Origin: Methanosarcina sp. DH2
GTDB taxonomy: Archaea > Halobacteriota > Methanosarcinia > Methanosarcinales > Methanosarcinaceae
Direction of reading: 5' to 3'
Length of the DNA stretch: 43,981 bases
NCBI RefSeq assembly: GCF_020804225.1
Contig: NZ_WJBI01000009.1
Span: 57,427-101,407, forward strand
The notes below the pieces were generated by a model. That model was not told where the DNA came from. It did no database searches and was given only the letters and a program-made list of their open reading frames with translations. The translations under genes and the position numbers were made by a program. Below are positions 35,020 to 43,981 of the stretch, piece after piece; positions within the stretch are counted from its first letter, which is position 1, and each line of letters starts with the position of its first letter.

Positions 35020-35577
35020 ATGAGCAAAACTAATACACAAAACAGTGCCCAGGAGGAGGAAAGCTTCCTGGTTTCCCTTGGAAAGGATTTGCTGTCGGTT
35101 GCGGCTGTCCTGATAGCCTTTATGGTTCTTTCCAAACTGGCGTTCGGCCTCTGGACACCTATGGTCGCAGTGGAGTCCGGAAGTATGGAACCTCATATGC
35201 AGGTAGGAGATATTATCTTCATCAAAAATATCGATCGAGTTGATCTTGTTACCAATGAAGAAGGAAAAGGTTCAGGCTATGTGACCTTTGGCGACTACGG
35301 GGACGTGATTCTTTATCGACCCTATGGGCAGGAAAGCATAACTCCTATAATACATAGAGCGATGTACAGGGTTGAAGCCGGAGAGCCAATGTGGGAAAAC
35401 GGCCCTGCTGCCCCTTACTCGGGATACATTACCAAAGGAGATAACCCCGTGACCAACAGGCACTATGACCAGGAAGGACAGATAAGCTACTATGTGCCTG
35501 TCAAAGATGAATGGGTAATAGGAGTTGCAAGATACAGGATTCCTTATCTTGGACACATAAGGCTGCTCTTTTCATGA
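35020..35577 (+). CDS. Signal peptidase I (archaeal/ER Sec11 type)
   Basis: Membrane protease removing Sec signal peptides, such as those on the surface proteins in this window. 185 residues. One N-terminal membrane helix spans about 24-46 (LLSVAAVLIAFMVLSKL). The catalytic serine is S55 in VESGSMEPHM. A histidine (H112, IIHRAMYR) replaces the bacterial lysine, and an aspartate follows in TKGDNPVTN (D141); this Ser-His-Asp set defines the Sec11-like branch. ATG at 35020 with AAAGG upstream. The gene is single, divergent from DP1. Confidence 0.93.
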   Translation: MSKTNTQNSAQEEESFLVSLGKDLLSVAAVLIAFMVLSKLAFGLWTPMVAVESGSMEPHMQVGDIIFIKNIDRVDLVTNEEGKGSGYVTFGDYGDVILYRPYGQESITPIIHRAMYRVEAGEPMWENGPAAPYSGYITKGDNPVTNRHYDQEGQISYYVPVKDEWVIGVARYRIPYLGHIRLLFS

Positions 35578-36260
35578 GACTGTTGAGCATATCCATGAGA
35601 TCGTTGAGCATATAACAATCAGTAACTGTCAGGAAATAATATCTTCAAATTGTATGACTAAGGGACATATTCTCTTTAAGTTGTATAACCGTTTGACCTA
35701 TATTCAACTTTAATTAACTACCGTACTCTGCATCAAGATCCTGAACCGGATTTTTAATGCCTGTTCAGTTATCTTACTTTTAATTTATTTTTATTCAAAT
35801 CGTTGTAATTCATTCTTTCAGTTGAATTTGTTTCTCTTTTCTTCGCTTTCATATAGTGTCTTCAAATATTCACCTTCTAATAATCACCCAAAACTTTACT
35901 TTACTAATAGTTACCTGAAATTCATCTTTTAGCAGTCATTCTCCTCAGCAGTCATTCCTCTAAGCAATTATCCCTCTAAGCAGTCATTCTATTCTTTTCC
36001 AGATATTTCTGTGAAATCTTTTTGAACTCCAACAAATCAGGATAGACCATAAATACCAGAGTAGACCGTAATGCAGGTTGCAGGTGAATCTAAATTGAAG
36101 ACGAACCTGGAGAACAGAAGCAAATTAAATACGTGAAGGTAAGAGATCAGAAATAGAAAGTGAATAACGCGAAGAATTAAAAAACGGCTAAAAGTTATAA
36201 ATACAACTAAAAACTATAAAAACGGCTAAAGGTCATAAAACGGTTAAAATAGTAAGAAAT
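35578..36260. other. Intergenic region between signal peptidase and dus genes
   Basis: About 680 nt, AT-rich. It contains four 16-nt units (AGCAGTCATTCTCCTC type) at 35931-35994 and, just before the dus gene, loosely repeated AAAACGGCTAAAAG/GTCATAAAACGG segments at 36180-36248. No gene recognised. Confidence 0.5.
35931..35994. repeat. 16-nt tandem repeat, four units
   Basis: AGCAGTCATTCTCCTC, AGCAGTCATTCCTCTA, AGCAATTATCCCTCTA and AGCAGTCATTCTATTC follow each other without gaps. Confidence 0.8.
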
Positions 36261-37232
36261 ATGAGACTTAAAAAACTGAAAATTGGCAGGACAGAACTTC
36301 CTGGAAACCTTCTCCTTGCACCTATGGCAGATGTAACAAATCTGGCTTTCAGGCTTCTTTGCAGACGGTACGGAGCTGACCTGACATATACCGAGATGAT
36401 CAATGCAGATGCCCTGCTAAATGAGAACAGGAAATCTTTCATTAAAGGGCTGAGTTCACCAGACGATAGGCCCTTCGGGGTTCAGCTTGTAGGAAGTTGC
36501 CCTGAGAAACTCAGGGAGGCTGCGCTTTTTGTTGAAGAAGAATTCAAGCCTGAGGTTATAGACGTTAACGTAGGCTGTCCCTCACGATGCATCATAGGGG
36601 CTGGCTGTGGTTCAGCTCTCCTCAATTCTCCGGAACTTGTCCATACAATAATCTCGGAACTGACAGGCACCCTGAAAACCCCGGTAAGCGCAAAGATCCG
36701 CCTCCTTGGAAGAGAGGAAAAAACTCTTGAAATTGCCCGCCGGATAGAAGAAGCGGGGGCGTCAGCTTTGACCGTGCACGGTAGGACGGCAGCGCAGATG
36801 TATTCAGGCAACTCGGACCTTATGAGTATAAAGGCTGTCAAAAATGAGCTTTCGATCCCTGTCATTGCAAATGGGGACATAAGAAACGAGGAATCGGCAG
36901 AAAGGACGCTGGAACTGACAGGCTGCGACGGGCTGATGATAGGACGCGCGGCGATGGGAAACCCTTTCATTTTCAAAAGGATCAGGCACTATCTGGAAAC
37001 CGGTGAAAAGCTTGAAGTAGATAAGCAGTCCAGGCAACTGGAGGATTTTGACGCTTATGTATCTCTCCTTGAGGAACACAACCTGATCTCATCCATAAAC
37101 CTCAGGATGCACGCCCACTGGTTTACCAAAGGGTTGCGCGGCTCGCGGCAGGTTAGGGAAAAACTTAATGGTTTGAAGGATGGAAAGGCCATAACTGAAC
37201 TGATAAGGAGTTCCTGCCAGGAACAATATTAA
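36261..37232 (+). CDS. tRNA-dihydrouridine synthase
   Basis: Flavin enzyme reducing uridines in tRNA; 323 residues. TIM-barrel motifs in order: LLAPMADVTNLAFR (FMN site), TEMINADAL, VIDVNVGCPSRCII with the catalytic cysteine in GCP, GCGSALL, VSAKIRLLG, ALTVHGRTAAQMYSG, VIANGDI and GLMIGRAAMGNPFIF (phosphate-binding end). Family members usually have a lysine near GCPxxK; here the sequence is GCPSRC, an archaeal variant. The ATG at 36261 has no clear ribosome site. Single gene. Confidence 0.93.
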   Translation: MRLKKLKIGRTELPGNLLLAPMADVTNLAFRLLCRRYGADLTYTEMINADALLNENRKSFIKGLSSPDDRPFGVQLVGSCPEKLREAALFVEEEFKPEVIDVNVGCPSRCIIGAGCGSALLNSPELVHTIISELTGTLKTPVSAKIRLLGREEKTLEIARRIEEAGASALTVHGRTAAQMYSGNSDLMSIKAVKNELSIPVIANGDIRNEESAERTLELTGCDGLMIGRAAMGNPFIFKRIRHYLETGEKLEVDKQSRQLEDFDAYVSLLEEHNLISSINLRMHAHWFTKGLRGSRQVREKLNGLKDGKAITELIRSSCQEQY

Positions 37233-37808
37233 GATCTCCTGAATTTTTAAAAGTGGGCTTTGTTTACATCAACATTAATAAAAAACGTCATCAATAGACA
37301 GGTTAACCTGAAAATAATAATTATAAGACATCTAAAAAATAATTTTGAATTATAAGTATTTATAAACGATTTCTCGACTTTCACCGAAAAACTAATAATA
37401 ATCTACACTATTATCCATGAACTATCAGGCACCAAACGGTGTGAACATATAATTGAAAATATATTATACTCGGGATAACCATGATCCATCAATTATGAAT
37501 ACGTTCAGGTTAACAATCTTGCCGTTCAAAATATTGAATTGCTAAAAATCCGCCTTTGACATTCAGAGGTGCCTGAAGAAAAAGCCAGATCGAACCGTAC
37601 AGGGGTCAGGTGCGGGGTCCTTAATCTGGCGAGAATAAATATAGGATTAACATCAGGTTAACTCAATCAACAGCAGTGTGCCGACAACTAATTATAAGTA
37701 TGCCATACAGACTGCCGAGAACAGCGAAAGTATTAGAAAAACAATAAAAAACGTAGAAAAACGTAAAAAAGCAATAAATAAAAACCGCATTTAAGAAGGA
37801 GAATCCAG
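37233..37808. other. Upstream region of the por operon
   Basis: About 570 nt. GCCAGAT (37584-37590) and ATCTGGC (37624-37630) form a 7-bp inverted repeat around a GC-rich core, followed by TATA-like AATAAATATAGG near 37634. This could be promoter plus operator. No gene recognised. Confidence 0.45.
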
Positions 37809-38357
37809 ATGAAGGAAATCAGAATACACGGTCGAGGAGGCCAGGGTTCTGTTACTGCAGCTGAAATGCTTTCCATTGCAGCTTTTGAAGACGGAAAGTT
37901 CAGCCAGGCCTTCCCCGCTTTTGGGGTAGAGCGTAGAGGCGCTCCTGTGCAGGCATTCACCAGAATCAATGACAATCCAATCAGGCTCCGAAGTCAAATT
38001 TACACCCCGGATTATGTTATTGTCCAGGATGCCACACTGCTTGAAACGGTTAATGTTGCAAGCGGGATAAAAGATGATGGAGTCATCATAATTAACACCA
38101 CAGAAAAGCCGGAGAGCCTGAAGCTTGACACAAAAGCCAGGGTCATGACCGTGGACGCTACAAAGGTGGCAATGGACGTTATGGGCATCCCCATCGTTAA
38201 CACTGTCCTCCTTGGAGCTTTTGCGGGCGCAACCGGAGAGATTAATGTGGAATCCATCCAGAAAGCCATCAGGGCTCGCTTTGCCGGAAAGGTTGGAGAA
38301 AAGAATGCACAGGCAATTCAGAAAGCCTATCAACTTATCAGGGGAGAAGAAGAATGA
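37809..38357 (+). CDS. porC: Pyruvate:ferredoxin oxidoreductase, gamma subunit
   Basis: Subunit of the CoA-dependent enzyme interconverting pyruvate and acetyl-CoA plus CO2 with ferredoxin. 182 residues of the normal gamma domain: [41 protein letters not shown] and the [15 protein letters not shown] region. AAGGAG lies about 7 nt before the ATG. It is first of the gamma-delta-alpha-beta order typical of methanogens and overlaps porD by 4 nt (ATGA). In acetate- or methyl-grown Methanosarcina the enzyme mainly makes pyruvate for biosynthesis. Confidence 0.96.
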   Translation: MKEIRIHGRGGQGSVTAAEMLSIAAFEDGKFSQAFPAFGVERRGAPVQAFTRINDNPIRLRSQIYTPDYVIVQDATLLETVNVASGIKDDGVIIINTTEKPESLKLDTKARVMTVDATKVAMDVMGIPIVNTVLLGAFAGATGEINVESIQKAIRARFAGKVGEKNAQAIQKAYQLIRGEEE

Positions 38358-38686
38358 GCTCTGAAACCGAACAGGACCGCAAGATTCGTCCGGAAGTCCT
38401 GAAAACCGATCAGGAAAAAGATGGCTTAAACATCACACGCTGCAATATTTGTAAGCCCGGCTCAACCCTTAAGAACAAGACCGGAGGCTGGAGAAACTTC
38501 CGTCCTGTGTATATATATGAAAAATGTACCAAGTGCGGAATCTGTGAGATTGTGTGCCCTGACATGTCTGTCAAGCCCAGAGAAGATGGCTTTTTTGAGT
38601 ATGATTATGATTATTGCAAAGGTTGCGGCATCTGTGCAAACGAATGTCCTGCAGATGCAATTGAAATGATTCTGGAGGAGAAATAA
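38354..38686 (+). CDS. porD: Pyruvate:ferredoxin oxidoreductase, delta subunit (2x 4Fe-4S)
   Basis: Ferredoxin-like electron-transfer subunit, 110 residues. Two CxxCxxCxxxC motifs ([12 protein letters not shown] and [12 protein letters not shown]) bind two 4Fe-4S clusters. The N-terminal ~45 residues, which include CNICKPG, form the usual extension. The start overlaps porC; the stop touches the porA ATG directly, so all are co-translated. Confidence 0.96.
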   Translation: MSSETEQDRKIRPEVLKTDQEKDGLNITRCNICKPGSTLKNKTGGWRNFRPVYIYEKCTKCGICEIVCPDMSVKPREDGFFEYDYDYCKGCGICANECPADAIEMILEEK

Positions 38687-39895
38687 ATGATTAACCCGGC
38701 TCATAAGGGGAAAATGGTGGTAGTGGAAGGCTCCTATGCTGTAGCCCATTCAGCAAAAATATGCCGTCCAAACGTCATCTCAGCATACCCGATTACTCCT
38801 CAGACCCATATTGTTGAAGACCTGTCTCAGTTTATAGCAGATGGAGAAATCCCCAACTGTGAGTACATTAACGTGGAGTCAGAGTTCTCGGCAATCTCTG
38901 CCCTGGTAGGAGCATCCGCAGTAGGTGCAAGAACCTATTCAGCTACTACTTCACAGGGGCTTTTGCTCATGCATGAGGTGCTTTTTAACGCTTCAGGAAT
39001 GAGACTCCCGATTATAATGACAGTGGCAAATAGAGCTGTTGGCGCGCCAATTAATATATGGAACGACCATCAGGACTCAATTGCTCAAAGAGATACAGGC
39101 TGGATTCAACTCTATGTAGAAGATGTTCAGGAAGCATCTGACACCCTACCTCAGCTCTACAAGGTTGCAGAAGACAATGAAATCATGATGCCAGGTATGG
39201 TCTGCATGGATGGTTTCATCCTGTCTCACGTTTATGAGCCTGTTGTCCTGCTTGAGCAGGAACTGACCGACAGCTTCCTCCCTGCATTCCAGCCAGAAAA
39301 TGTTCTTGACCCTGAAGACCCAAAGACTTTCGGAGCCTTTGCAGCCCCGGATACCTATGAAGAGTTTAGATACCTGCAGGAGCAGGCAATGCAGAAAGCT
39401 CTTCCGAAGATCGAAGCCGCGGCAAAGGAGTTCGAGGAAGTCTTCGGCAGGTTCCATGGAGGACTTGTTGACGGGTACAAACTCGATGACGCTGAAATTA
39501 TAGTCATGTCTATGGGTTCAATTCTTGGGACTATTAAGGATGTTGTTGACCAGTACAGGGCAAGAGGAGAAAAAATCGGCGTCTTAAAGGTCAGGTCCTT
39601 CAGGCCCTTCCCTGTGGAGCAGGTCCGTGAGGCTATCAAAAATGCCCATGCAGTTGTCGTGCTTGACAAGAACATTTCCATAGGTACAAATGAAGGAGCT
39701 CTCTTTACCGAAACGAAGTCCTGTCTCTACAATAGTAAGATCCGTGTACCTGTAATGGGCTATACTGTGGGGCACGGAGGCCGTGACATCCGCGCGGAAA
39801 GCATTGCTAAGGTTATTGAAGAAACCAAGAAAGCTGCAAAATCCGGAATATCGGTTGAAAGCCAGTTCCTGGACCTCAGGGAGGAGTTGCTATGA
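38687..39895 (+). CDS. porA: Pyruvate:ferredoxin oxidoreductase, alpha subunit
   Basis: 402 residues. Contains the pyrimidine-domain stretch [20 protein letters not shown], the conserved [29 protein letters not shown] (from about residue 62) and C-terminal domain II ([22 protein letters not shown]). GGAGGAG lies 5 nt before the ATG, inside the porD end. It overlaps porB by 4 nt. Confidence 0.96.
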   Translation: MINPAHKGKMVVVEGSYAVAHSAKICRPNVISAYPITPQTHIVEDLSQFIADGEIPNCEYINVESEFSAISALVGASAVGARTYSATTSQGLLLMHEVLFNASGMRLPIIMTVANRAVGAPINIWNDHQDSIAQRDTGWIQLYVEDVQEASDTLPQLYKVAEDNEIMMPGMVCMDGFILSHVYEPVVLLEQELTDSFLPAFQPENVLDPEDPKTFGAFAAPDTYEEFRYLQEQAMQKALPKIEAAAKEFEEVFGRFHGGLVDGYKLDDAEIIVMSMGSILGTIKDVVDQYRARGEKIGVLKVRSFRPFPVEQVREAIKNAHAVVVLDKNISIGTNEGALFTETKSCLYNSKIRVPVMGYTVGHGGRDIRAESIAKVIEETKKAAKSGISVESQFLDLREELL

Positions 39896-40782
39896 GTAAA
39901 CCCGCACCGAAAACATATATTACCTCCGGGCACAGCGGCTGTGCAGGCTGTTGTGATGCCTTTGCTGCAAAGTTCACACTCATGGGCGCAGGCCCCAACT
40001 GTATTGTAGTCAACCCTACAGGCTGCCTTGAAGTGATGTCCACTCCTTTCCCGCTGTCCTCATGGCAGGTCCCCTGGATCCACTCCCTCTTTGAAAACGC
40101 AGGCGCAGTGGCATCAGGTGTGGAAGCAGCCTTAAAAGCCCTTGGAAAGAAAGATGACATTAAGGTTGTAGCAATCGGAGGCGACGGTTCTACTATGGAT
40201 ATAGGAATCAGGTCCCTCTCAGGAGCTTTTGAGCGCGGCCATGATTTTACCTATGTGTGTATGGACAACGAAGCCTATATGAACACGGGAATCCAGCGCA
40301 GCAGCGGAACTCCTTTCGATGCCAGCACCACAACGACTCCCCCTGGAAAATTCTCTTTCGGGAACCAGCGTCCAAAAAAGAATATGGTTGCGATTATGGC
40401 AGCCCATGGGTCTCCATACGTGGCTACAACGTCAATCGGCTACCCGAGAGATATGATGCGCAAGGTGAAGAAAGGCACCGAAATTGTGGGCCCTACTTAT
40501 ATCCACGCCCATGCCCCCTGTACCACAGGCTGGGGTTTTGATACCTCCAAGACCCTGGAAGTTGCCAAACTTGCAGTAGAGACATGTCTCTGGCCCATGT
40601 ATGAAATGGAAAACGGAGAAATCACGCAGGTTAGAAAGGTCAAGGATCCGAGACCTGTAGAGGATTACCTGAGAGTTCAGAAACGCTTCAAACACCTCTT
40701 CACAATGGAAGGCGGCGAAGAAGAAATAAAGAAAATCCAGGCTACCGCAGACTGGAACATAAAACATTTCGGACTTCAGTAA
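39892..40782 (+). CDS. porB: Pyruvate:ferredoxin oxidoreductase, beta subunit
   Basis: Thiamine-pyrophosphate-binding subunit, 296 residues. It has [12 protein letters not shown] and PTGCLEVM with cysteines for the proximal 4Fe-4S cluster, and the TPP/Mg motif [19 protein letters not shown] ending at the conserved NEAYMNTG. The HAPCTTGWG segment supplies the last cysteine. It is the end of the operon; a terminator hairpin covers the stop codon. A decayed sequence like its 3' end lies about 650 nt downstream. Confidence 0.96.
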   Translation: MSKPAPKTYITSGHSGCAGCCDAFAAKFTLMGAGPNCIVVNPTGCLEVMSTPFPLSSWQVPWIHSLFENAGAVASGVEAALKALGKKDDIKVVAIGGDGSTMDIGIRSLSGAFERGHDFTYVCMDNEAYMNTGIQRSSGTPFDASTTTTPPGKFSFGNQRPKKNMVAIMAAHGSPYVATTSIGYPRDMMRKVKKGTEIVGPTYIHAHAPCTTGWGFDTSKTLEVAKLAVETCLWPMYEMENGEITQVRKVKDPRPVEDYLRVQKRFKHLFTMEGGEEEIKKIQATADWNIKHFGLQ

Positions 40783-40812
40783 AAAACTGAAGTTCTACTT
40801 TTTAATTTTCTT
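40773..40812 (+). terminator. Terminator overlapping the porB stop codon
   Basis: Perfect 8-bp stem ACTTCAGT (40773-40780) / ACTGAAGT (40786-40793) with an A5 loop containing the end of the TAA, then T-rich DNA. Confidence 0.75.
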
Positions 40813-41009
40813 TAATTTTCCTTTTCAAGTTTTTTATCTCTTCTATTTTTAGCTCGCATGATATTATTTCGTGATGTCACTGTTTTTAGATTTAATCTTC
40901 TTGAAGGTTCCAAATCTTAGGAAATAACGTGATCTAATTAACGTGAGTTCATCTTTTTTGATGCACCCATTTCTTCACAAGTTGGCTACTGTTTAAATTT
41001 GATAAACTT

Positions 41010-41276
41010 ATGAAACAAAAGTCAGAAGCCAGCTGCGACAAGATCACTGGTGTGACGGTAACACTCGGAGGCTCCAAGGTCAACCTTCATGCGGATAATC
41101 TGCCCGCAGCACTTTTACTACTTAGGCATTAAGTATTCTCTAAGTAGCCTGCAGGGCTTTAAGCCAGCAACACCATCGACTATACTTTCGTGGCGTCTTT
41201 CAATGGCAATGTTATCCTTACGAGCGAAGACAGTATTGAGAGCGAAGACAGTATTGACCTTGTACCAAAGAAATAA
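41010..41276 (+). pseudogene. Decayed small gene with three in-frame stops
   Basis: One frame of 89 codons from ATG 41010 (MKQKSEASCDKITGVTV...) to TAA 41276 (...IDLVPKK) keeps protein-like composition at both ends but is interrupted by TAA, TAG and TAA in the middle. An 8-bp inverted repeat CTACTTAG (41118-41125) / CTAAGTAG (41140-41147) surrounds two of them. A hairpin terminator follows at 41304. I do not recognise the family. Confidence 0.4.
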
Positions 41277-41303
41277 ACAGCCCATGTAAAGCATGAAAGC
41301 AGA

Positions 41304-41335
41304 CTCAGGCCCTACCTGAGCCTCTTTTCTTTTAT
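41304..41335 (+). terminator. Hairpin terminator after the small relic
   Basis: CTCAGG-CCCTA-CCTGAG (41304-41320) followed by a T-rich stretch; it supports the idea that a real gene once ended just upstream. Confidence 0.6.
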
Positions 41336-41410
41336 AAAAATCAACTAAAAACTCATGGAGGTCTGATCAGCCATAAGTAATTTTCGTATAGATGGTCTTT
41401 GAACTCCTGG

Positions 41411-41580
41411 GTAAGAAAGGTCAGGTATCCGGGGTCGTCCGGGGCCGTGAGGGATACCTTAGAACCCGGAAGCGCTTCAACCACCTCTTCGCCAGGGAAA
41501 AAGGCGAAAGAAATAAGAAAGACGCGGGAATCAGGAGATTCGGAAATCTTTGCGTATTGGAACATGAAATATGCAAACTT
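41411..41580 (+). pseudogene. porB-like 3' relic
   Basis: Translation across two frames reads VRKVRYPG, then GYLRTRKRFNHLF, then KEIRKTRESGDSEIFAYWNMK. The porB C-terminus reads [36 protein letters not shown]. Order and spacing agree, with two compensating frame shifts and no start, so this is the remains of a duplicated or second 2-oxoacid oxidoreductase beta gene. Confidence 0.7.
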
Positions 41581-41795
41581 TATTAAAAAATAGGATTTTG
41601 ATCTTTAATTTTTCTTTTATTTTTTTATTGGGTTTTGCAGGTCTTTTAGATTTTTATGTTTTCAGCATACTATTTCCAGATAATACTTTTTTGATCATAT
41701 CTCTTTTATATCTCTTATTTTATCCCATTGGGATATTTGAAGAGTTAATATCATTTTTTGGAATTCATGTATTTTTATGCGCAGAATGCTGTTGA
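41571..41795 (+). CDS. Possible small membrane protein
   Basis: A 74-residue AT-rich frame with two or three hydrophobic segments (IFNFSFIFLLGFAGLL, FLIISLLYLLFYPIGIF) ending in CAECC. There is no ribosome-binding site, and it starts inside the porB relic, so it may be a chance frame in T-rich DNA. No family recognised. Confidence 0.3.
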   Translation: MQTLLKNRILIFNFSFIFLLGFAGLLDFYVFSILFPDNTFLIISLLYLLFYPIGIFEELISFFGIHVFLCAECC

Positions 41796-42351
41796 ACTGT
41801 AATAAAATTTTAATGTTTTAGTCTGGAAATTTCATTTAAAAAAATATTTATTTTCTCCTCCATAGACAATGTGAATTAAATTAAGAGCATTTAAGACAAA
41901 AAAAAATACACATAATAAAAAAATGATTTTTTGAAAAACATTAATAAGCTTTAGAAATCAAAAATAAGGGTTTTTGAGCATTAAATAACAGGCTAAATTC
42001 CTTCAAATACTTCCGATTCTAAGATATATATCACTGAGAATCTAATAGTAATATTGTCAGGAGTATTGTACCAGTAAATGCAATAAGTCTGGCAATTAAA
42101 GACTCAATGGGAAGGGAAAAAAGAGTAAAAATTTAGAATTTGTTTATCTCAGGCTTTACGGTTTAAAAAAGCCGAGTTTCCAAATTCATTTACTATCAGT
42201 ATTATTTATAAAATATATTCAATGGGGAGTGGGGGATTAAAGATTGGTATTTGTCCAGCTTAGGTTACCTTTTCGACAAATGCTAATTTTTTTGATTTCA
42301 CTTCTGAAATATGGATTCAAATTTTTGGGGAGGAAATTTGGAAGTGAAAAA
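41796..42351. other. AT-rich region before the DUF11 surface protein
   Basis: Very AT-rich, no gene recognised. TTTATAAAATATATTC near 42207-42222 is a plausible promoter for the following gene. An in-frame extension to a TTG at 42244 lacks a ribosome site. Confidence 0.4.
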
Positions 42352-43152
42352 ATGAGAAAGAATAATACAGACCTTGTGGAGAAGACATTAAAACTGCTGG
42401 ATAGGATTCCAAAAATATTCAATATCACACCAAGGAATACATTGAAGAACAGACAGCACAGGATCGGACAGCCTCTAAAGCGTCAGATATTCTCACTTAT
42501 GTTTTCATTAATGATTTGCATGTCTACTGCAGCTCCGTTTGTGCCAGTAGCAGCAGCTTCTGGAGGCTCATATACATTGAAATGGTCCGCTGCAGACCCT
42601 AAAGCGGGCAAAGCTCCATATTTGCCTACCTATGAGAAGCTAACGCCAGCCCAGCTAGCCTGTCCAGGAAATGATGGGAGATATCCAGATCCGCTTAAGG
42701 ATGCTGTGGCTTATGGACCTACTAACAGTTCTTCTGATTTTGATGCTGTGGCTTCACTGGCACCAGAGTATATGGCTCTCGGACAGATTGTGCCTTTCGA
42801 GGTAGAGATTAATGTCGACGGCAGCATAAGTCCAGAGAACGGTACCATTAATTTCACCGCTGAATGGTTAACAAAAACAACAACAGGTGATGATTTCGGC
42901 TACGACCCAGCATACATGGTGTACTGTGCTTTCGTTGATACCGCAGATGCCGGAACCTATGATCCTGGAGAGAATGCGAAAGTAGATTCTTTCACTTCCA
43001 CACTTGTTAATCCAGGTACATCAAACGAAGCTATACAGGGCACATTTACCGTTTCGGGTCTCGATGATGGCGATAACGTGATCGTTGAGTATGGGTTGTA
43101 CTCAAAGATCAGATCCCCGAAAGGGCCACAGGTAACGTTCAGACAAGCTTAG
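42352..43152 (+). CDS. Cell-surface protein, N-terminal fragment (frame-shifted)
   Basis: Secreted surface protein. From the ATG at 42352, which has GGAAGTGA 4 nt upstream, a basic 40-residue stretch leads to a signal peptide ([23 protein letters not shown]). The mature part includes [20 protein letters not shown] and a domain with [23 protein letters not shown]. The frame stops at TAG 43150-43152, but homologous sequence continues at once in another frame with [11 protein letters not shown]. The real gene therefore runs on past the window end and either is broken or carries a sequencing error near 43129. Confidence 0.75.
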   Translation: MRKNNTDLVEKTLKLLDRIPKIFNITPRNTLKNRQHRIGQPLKRQIFSLMFSLMICMSTAAPFVPVAAASGGSYTLKWSAADPKAGKAPYLPTYEKLTPAQLACPGNDGRYPDPLKDAVAYGPTNSSSDFDAVASLAPEYMALGQIVPFEVEINVDGSISPENGTINFTAEWLTKTTTGDDFGYDPAYMVYCAFVDTADAGTYDPGENAKVDSFTSTLVNPGTSNEAIQGTFTVSGLDDGDNVIVEYGLYSKIRSPKGPQVTFRQA

Positions 43153-43981
43153 TCAGCGCACAAACTGCAACTAACGATACAATACGGACCGGTCAACAGA
43201 CAATTCCTCTTTTGAGAGTACAGGAATTTTTCTCAGCAGATGCCGATGTCTCAGTTACAAAGACCGACAGCCCTGACCCTGTAACCCAGGGAGATCAGCT
43301 TACTTATAGCCTTATAGTTACAAACAATGGTCCTGCCGTTGCAAATAATGTTGTGGTCACAGATACTCTCGATGCCAATACAAACTTTGTTTCAGCTTCA
43401 GGTGCTCCTTACACAATTAGTGGAAATACTATAACCTTCACTGTTGGTTCTTTGAGCCCAGGTGAATCGATGACTCTCACTATTGTCACTACGGTCTCCG
43501 ATACAGCCCCAACTGAGAACGACATATCTACAAACCCGGAGGCAGGTTCTGCAACTCCACCTACTATACCGTATGACCTGCTTAATTTCGTCTCAGTGAC
43601 TGCTATCACCGATGATCCCACTCCTGCTAACAATACCTACTACCAGCCGACGAATGTTTTGTCGGCATTCTTGCCTAATCCGTCTTACACTATTGATAAA
43701 ATAGTGACAGACGTTGCAGGAAACGGACCAACAGGAAATGTGACAAAAGCTGGAGATGTGATCAGCTACCAGATTAATGTAACAAACACTGGAAATGTTG
43801 ATCTGACTAACGTAAATGTTACAGATCCTCTGCTCGGAAATCTTACAGGTCCAGTTGAGTCTCTGAATAACGATAATATTCTTGAAGTTGGAGAAACCTG
43901 GACGTACACTGGAACTTACACGGTAACTCAGCAGGACATAAACAGTAACGGTAATGGAGATGGAGACATCGACAACACAGC
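43131..43981 (+). CDS. Same surface protein, continuation with DUF11-like repeats (partial)
   Basis: Open to the window edge without a stop (283 codons). It contains a DUF11-type repeat ([38 protein letters not shown]) and the start of a second (ITYQ-like [21 protein letters not shown]), modules of archaeal adhesins and S-layer-associated proteins. It has no start of its own and begins right where the first fragment loses frame. Restoring one base in CCACAGGT to CCAACAGGT gives GPTGNV, the same junction found intact near 43726. It belongs to the gene beginning at 42352. Confidence 0.75.

Noticed and set aside
34711-35196. 161-codon minus-strand open frame
   Set aside because: It covers the start of the well-supported signal peptidase gene in antisense, has no ribosome site and no recognisable domain.
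43150-43152. Pyrrolysine readthrough of TAG in the DUF11 protein
   Set aside because: Reading through stays in a frame that reaches a TGA after about 20 codons with unrelated sequence, while the homologous sequence continues in a different frame.

Overview
The window is a chromosomal segment of a methanogenic archaeon, almost certainly a Methanosarcina species. The evidence is an archaeal information-processing set (RadB, DP1 small subunit of DNA polymerase D, aRF1, arginyl-tRNA synthetase, Taw1), a four-subunit pyruvate:ferredoxin oxidoreductase, Methanosarcina-type S-layer domains (DUF1608), a class III ribonucleotide reductase with a NrdH-type redoxin, and long AT-rich intergenic spacers full of short tandem repeats. 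I cannot name the species from sequence alone.

Layout. 1-577: 5' part of a TnpB gene running off the window edge, with hairpins upstream. 1.2-3.2 kb: inositol-phosphate synthase (+) converging on radB (-). 4.2-7.8 kb: nrdH-nrdD-nrdG (+), anaerobic dNTP synthesis. 8.4-9.4 kb: thiL. 9.6-13.1 kb: large two-domain S-layer protein, converging on a helix-turn-helix regulator. 14.1-16.9 kb: lipoprotein/permease/ATPase ABC importer of the SsuABC/TauABC class. 17.1-17.6 kb: bactofilin-like beta-helix protein. 17.9-19.0 kb: four tandem single-TRAM-domain genes plus a decayed fifth copy. 19.5 kb: tRNA-Lys(CUU). 20.0 kb: small ribbon-helix-helix regulator. 20.5-22.8 kb: two adjacent MetE-like methyltransferase paralogues (-). 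23.5-25.2 kb: asparagine-synthetase-like protein without the glutaminase cysteine. 25.8-34.1 kb: minus-strand block of an unknown small protein, argS, prf1, taw1 and DP1. 35.0 kb: signal peptidase I. 36.3 kb: tRNA-dihydrouridine synthase. 37.8-40.8 kb: porCDAB operon. 40.8-42.2 kb: decayed material including a remnant resembling the porB 3' end. 42.3 kb to the end: a surface protein with DUF11-like repeats, broken by a probable one-base deletion.

How the genes work together. The nrd genes form a translationally coupled cluster: redoxin, reductase, then the radical-SAM activase after a short gap. The por genes overlap by 4 nt or abut and end in a hairpin covering the porB stop codon. They make the acetyl-CoA/pyruvate interconverting enzyme. 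The ABC genes form one operon with a strong hairpin after the binding-protein gene, a common way to make more binding protein than permease. The rest are mostly single-gene housekeeping units.

The most interesting signals are the TRAM array with mosaic copies and a fifth relic; an approximately 80-bp inverted-repeat insertion whose CTAG target duplication can be read directly because it split a 14-nt tandem repeat; a possible structured RNA upstream of prf1; the absence of a normal start codon for radB; the missing zinc-site cysteine in both MetE-like proteins; and gene relics after por. I saw no convincing entirely new multi-gene system, no CRISPR array and no rRNA.
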